Under the pieces are notes generated by a model. The model did not search any database and was not told the DNA's origin. It saw nothing but the letters and a program-made list of their open reading frames with translations. Both the position numbers and the translations under genes were made by a program. This document shows, piece by piece, positions 4,792 through 7,171 of a stretch of 7,171 nt of DNA. Origin of the DNA: Verrucomicrobiota bacterium (lineage in GTDB: Bacteria > Verrucomicrobiota > Verrucomicrobiia > Opitutales > UBA953); NCBI GenBank assembly GCA_009924965.1, contig RFQN01000070.1, positions 1-7,171 of the forward strand, read 5' to 3'. Each line of letters opens with the position of its first letter. Position 1 is the stretch's first letter.

Positions 4792-7171
4792 TTAGCGGAG
4801 TTGCTTCAGCCATTTCTGAAGGATGGCGCGGAGCTCAGGTTCACCTAAGGTGCTGACGCCGTTGAAGCAGCCTTCCTGGATGCGGGCCAAGTCCTGGGCG
4901 AGTTCGCCCTTCTGCGCGGCATTGAGCGTGATGAGCGGACTCGCGCCATAACGACGGAGGAAGGCCGCGGCCGCGAAGCCATCGACCTCGGCCGGCATGT
5001 GGAAGACGTCGCGTGCCAAAGGAGCCACCGGACCCTTCGAACCGCCGCGCAGGCCGAAGAAGAGACCCAGGCCAAGCAAGGCGACGAGGCCACCGACGGT
5101 GGGCCAGAGCCACGGGCTGGTCGGGGCCGGCGGAATCGCCCCGGTGCCGGGCAAGGTGCGCTGGCGGTCCAAGCGGACCGAGGCCTTCGGGAGGACCTTG
5201 AGGTCCATGTCCTCATAGGTGCGCCAGACGGCGCCGTTGGCCGTGTTCTTCAGCGGGGCGAACGGCACTTCGGTCGCCTTGTCGGCGGCGCGGATCGCAT
5301 CGCCGTCCAAGGAGATGACCCAGTGTCGCTCGGAGCGGGCGGTGACCTGCTCGCCCCACGTGTTGAGCTCCTTGATCTGCAGGCCTTCGTTGGGGCTCAC
5401 CTGACGGACCGCCGCCACGCGCTTCACGATGTCGAGGTCGACGAGGTCATCCAGGTCAGGCACCAAGCCCGTGCCCGTCGCGAGGATGTCCAGATTGAGC
5501 TGACCATTGATGCCGAATTGGCGGGTATCGAGGGTCTGCGTGACTTCCACACGGCCGGCCGGACGTGGGCCCACCGGCGTCGGGGAAACCTTGAGCAACG
5601 TTTCGGCCGAGACGGCCGGCACGGTCACCGGACCCGAGAGGTCGATGAACTTGAGGTCCAGCTTCACGGGCGGCACCTTGTCGACGCTGGCGTCCTTGGC
5701 CCGTACGAGCACGTAGGCGAGAACCGTCTCTTCCCACCCTGGACGGGACGTCGCGCGCGGCTTGACGTCGGGGGTCGCGAAGGTGATCGAGCGGACAACG
5801 AAGAACGGCGAGAGCGCGTCCGTCAGGTCCATCTCGAATTCATCGCGCGGCCCCTGGGCGTCGCGGCCTTTCTTCGTCGTCGGCCCGCGGCGCTTGTTCT
5901 TGGCCGTGGTGGCGGCGGCGTCGTTCGTGAGGTATTGGCCGAGCTTGGCCACGCGGCCCATGGCCTCGGTATGGATGACACTCACGAAGATGCCGAACTC
6001 TTGGTTGACGCCGACGGTGTTGGGGCCGTCCAAGCGGGTCTGGATACGGACTTCGCTCAGGAGTTCGTCGAGGTAGGTGGCGCGCTTCTGCAGCGCCATC
6101 GTGAAGGGGTCGTCCTTGGTCACCACCAGGGCGGCGGCGAGGTAACGGTACTTCATGTCCTCATGCAAAGGCTCACGCTCGTCGGTGAGGCGCGCGTTGA
6201 GCGTCTTGGCGAGGAGGTTCATGTGCGTCTGGGCCGCCTTGCCGGGGAGGGCCTGGATGCTGCTGCGGACCTTCTGGAGGCCGGCGCGGTTCACGCTCTT
6301 GGCGAGGTTCACGGTGTTGTTGTGGCCGATGCCGACAAGCGCGTTGAACCAGACGAGGTAAGGCTCGATCGACTGCGAGTTGCCGCCGTTGCGGATGAGT
6401 TCGCGGGCATAGGCGTCGGCGCCCTTCTGGAAATACTCCAGCGACTGCAGGCTGCGTTCCTTCATGTTGGCGAGGCGCTTGGCCGGATCGACCGGAGCGA
6501 GCTCCTGCAGGTATTCGAAGTCCGCCCAATCGTTCAGCACCTGTCCGCCAAAGAGGAGGGCGCGCGACGAGGTCGGATGGTTCTTGGACCAGGCGTCGAC
6601 CATCGCGACCAAGGAGGCATAGGTGCCTTGGACCATCTCATAGGTCTGCTGGTCGGTGCGGCGGGTCAGCATAGTACGCTGGAGCTCCGGCTTGCGCCAG
6701 CGGTCCGAGAGGTTGGCGTGCATGCGCGCGGTGAGGAGGAAGAAGACTTGTTCGTCCATCTGCGCGGCCGGGCCGAAGACCTTCTCGATGTGCGTGTCGC
6801 GGTAGGCTTCGGCGTTGCTGTAGGCCTGGTCGAAGGCGGCGACGACCTTGCCTTGGTCCCGCGGGGTGACCTTGGCGGCGCGGAAGAGCGCCATCATCTT
6901 GGCGAGGCTGTCGATGTTGCGCTCCATCATGACCGGGGTCACGGGGATGCGGGCGTCCTCGGGCAGGCCATAGCGGCGGCGAAGCTCCTCCGGCACCACC
7001 GGATTATGGGCCTGGGCCCAAGCGGAGAGGAAATCCTCGGCCAAGGCGACCCCGGCGGCAGGCGAGCGCTTGGCGAGCTCCGTGATGCGGTCGGCCGCGG
7101 CTTCGAAGTTGGCGCTGGCGATGACCGCGCGAGAGAGGCTGGCGTCGAGGCGTTCCCGGATTTCCGGACGT
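4792..7171 (-). CDS. Large membrane-anchored protein at the head of the MoxR operon, unknown family; 5' end outside window
   Basis: The frame is open through the right edge, so the visible 792 residues lack the true N-terminus; the TTG at 7044 is internal. I do not recognise the family. Visible residues 1 to about 415 are mostly helical with many Tyr/Trp/Leu positions, resembling a TPR-like solenoid. A basic linker rich in Lys/Arg lies at about 418-442 (nt 5919-5845). Residues 445-675 look strand-rich, with Ig-like alternation (PPVKLDLKFIDLSG, GRVEVTQTLDTRQF, ERHWVISLDGD). A Pro-rich stretch precedes a transmembrane helix at 688-707 (nt 5109-5050), then an 85-residue tail with a helical core (DGFAAAAFLRRYG, GELAQDLARIQEGCF). 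The order beta-domain, helix, short helical tail recalls BatD proteins of Bat operons, but with a large added helical region. It most likely lies mainly outside the cytoplasm and contacts MoxR or DUF58 through its tail (inference). A signal sequence is expected off-window. Confidence 0.88.
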   Translation of the reverse strand, partial: RPEIRERLDASLSRAVIASANFEAAADRITELAKRSPAAGVALAEDFLSAWAQAHNPVVPEELRRRYGLPEDARIPVTPVMMERNIDSLAKMMALFRAAKVTPRDQGKVVAAFDQAYSNAEAYRDTHIEKVFGPAAQMDEQVFFLLTARMHANLSDRWRKPELQRTMLTRRTDQQTYEMVQGTYASLVAMVDAWSKNHPTSSRALLFGGQVLNDWADFEYLQELAPVDPAKRLANMKERSLQSLEYFQKGADAYARELIRNGGNSQSIEPYLVWFNALVGIGHNNTVNLAKSVNRAGLQKVRSSIQALPGKAAQTHMNLLAKTLNARLTDEREPLHEDMKYRYLAAALVVTKDDPFTMALQKRATYLDELLSEVRIQTRLDGPNTVGVNQEFGIFVSVIHTEAMGRVAKLGQYLTNDAAATTAKNKRRGPTTKKGRDAQGPRDEFEMDLTDALSPFFVVRSITFATPDVKPRATSRPGWEETVLAYVLVRAKDASVDKVPPVKLDLKFIDLSGPVTVPAVSAETLLKVSPTPVGPRPAGRVEVTQTLDTRQFGINGQLNLDILATGTGLVPDLDDLVDLDIVKRVAAVRQVSPNEGLQIKELNTWGEQVTARSERHWVISLDGDAIRAADKATEVPFAPLKNTANGAVWRTYEDMDLKVLPKASVRLDRQRTLPGTGAIPPAPTSPWLWPTVGGLVALLGLGLFFGLRGGSKGPVAPLARDVFHMPAEVDGFAAAAFLRRYGASPLITLNAAQKGELAQDLARIQEGCFNGVSTLGEPELRAILQKWLKQLR

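Noticed and set aside
7042..7044. TTG as the true start of the large gene
   Set aside because: The same frame continues without a stop to the window edge, and the residues before it (…ELAKRSPAAGVALAEDF) read as ordinary protein.

Overview
The window is GC-rich coding DNA with almost no intergenic space: five genes on the minus strand and one on the plus strand. The plus-strand gene carries a cytochrome-c-like domain of the type typical of Planctomycetota and Verrucomicrobiota (the 'Pirellula/Verrucomicrobium' heme-binding family). Together with the high GC content and the style of the MoxR cluster, this points to a PVC-superphylum bacterium. I lean towards Verrucomicrobiota, but that placement is inference.

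Layout. Positions 2-1084 (+) hold the 3' part of a large heme-binding protein, with helical repeats followed by a CxxCH domain. It ends 6 bp from the end of the convergent minus-strand cluster. The cluster, in its own reading order from right to left, is: (i) a large, 5'-truncated membrane-anchored protein of unknown family (7171-4792); (ii) a MoxR-family AAA+ ATPase (4737-3760); (iii) a soluble DUF58 protein with a von Willebrand factor A (vWA) fold (3725-2862); (iv) a two-helix membrane protein of unknown family (2859-2020); (v) a BatA/BatB-like membrane vWA protein (2023-1091). Gaps are 54, 34 and 2 nt, and the last pair overlaps by 4 nt (ATGA). The cluster is probably one operon whose promoter lies beyond the right edge.

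How the genes may work together. MoxR ATPase plus DUF58 plus membrane vWA proteins is the core of the widespread MoxR/Bat ('aerotolerance') clusters. These are thought to be chaperone-like machines that mature or remodel envelope or metal-containing protein complexes. Here the usual BatD-type partner is not recognisable. Instead there are two unfamiliar proteins, (i) and (iv), with the same plan: an extracytoplasmic domain, a transmembrane helix, then a short helical cytosolic tail. I infer that they are lineage-specific membrane adaptors for the ATPase. This variant is the most interesting thing in the window. I see no RNA genes, insertion sequences, CRISPR arrays or phage features.
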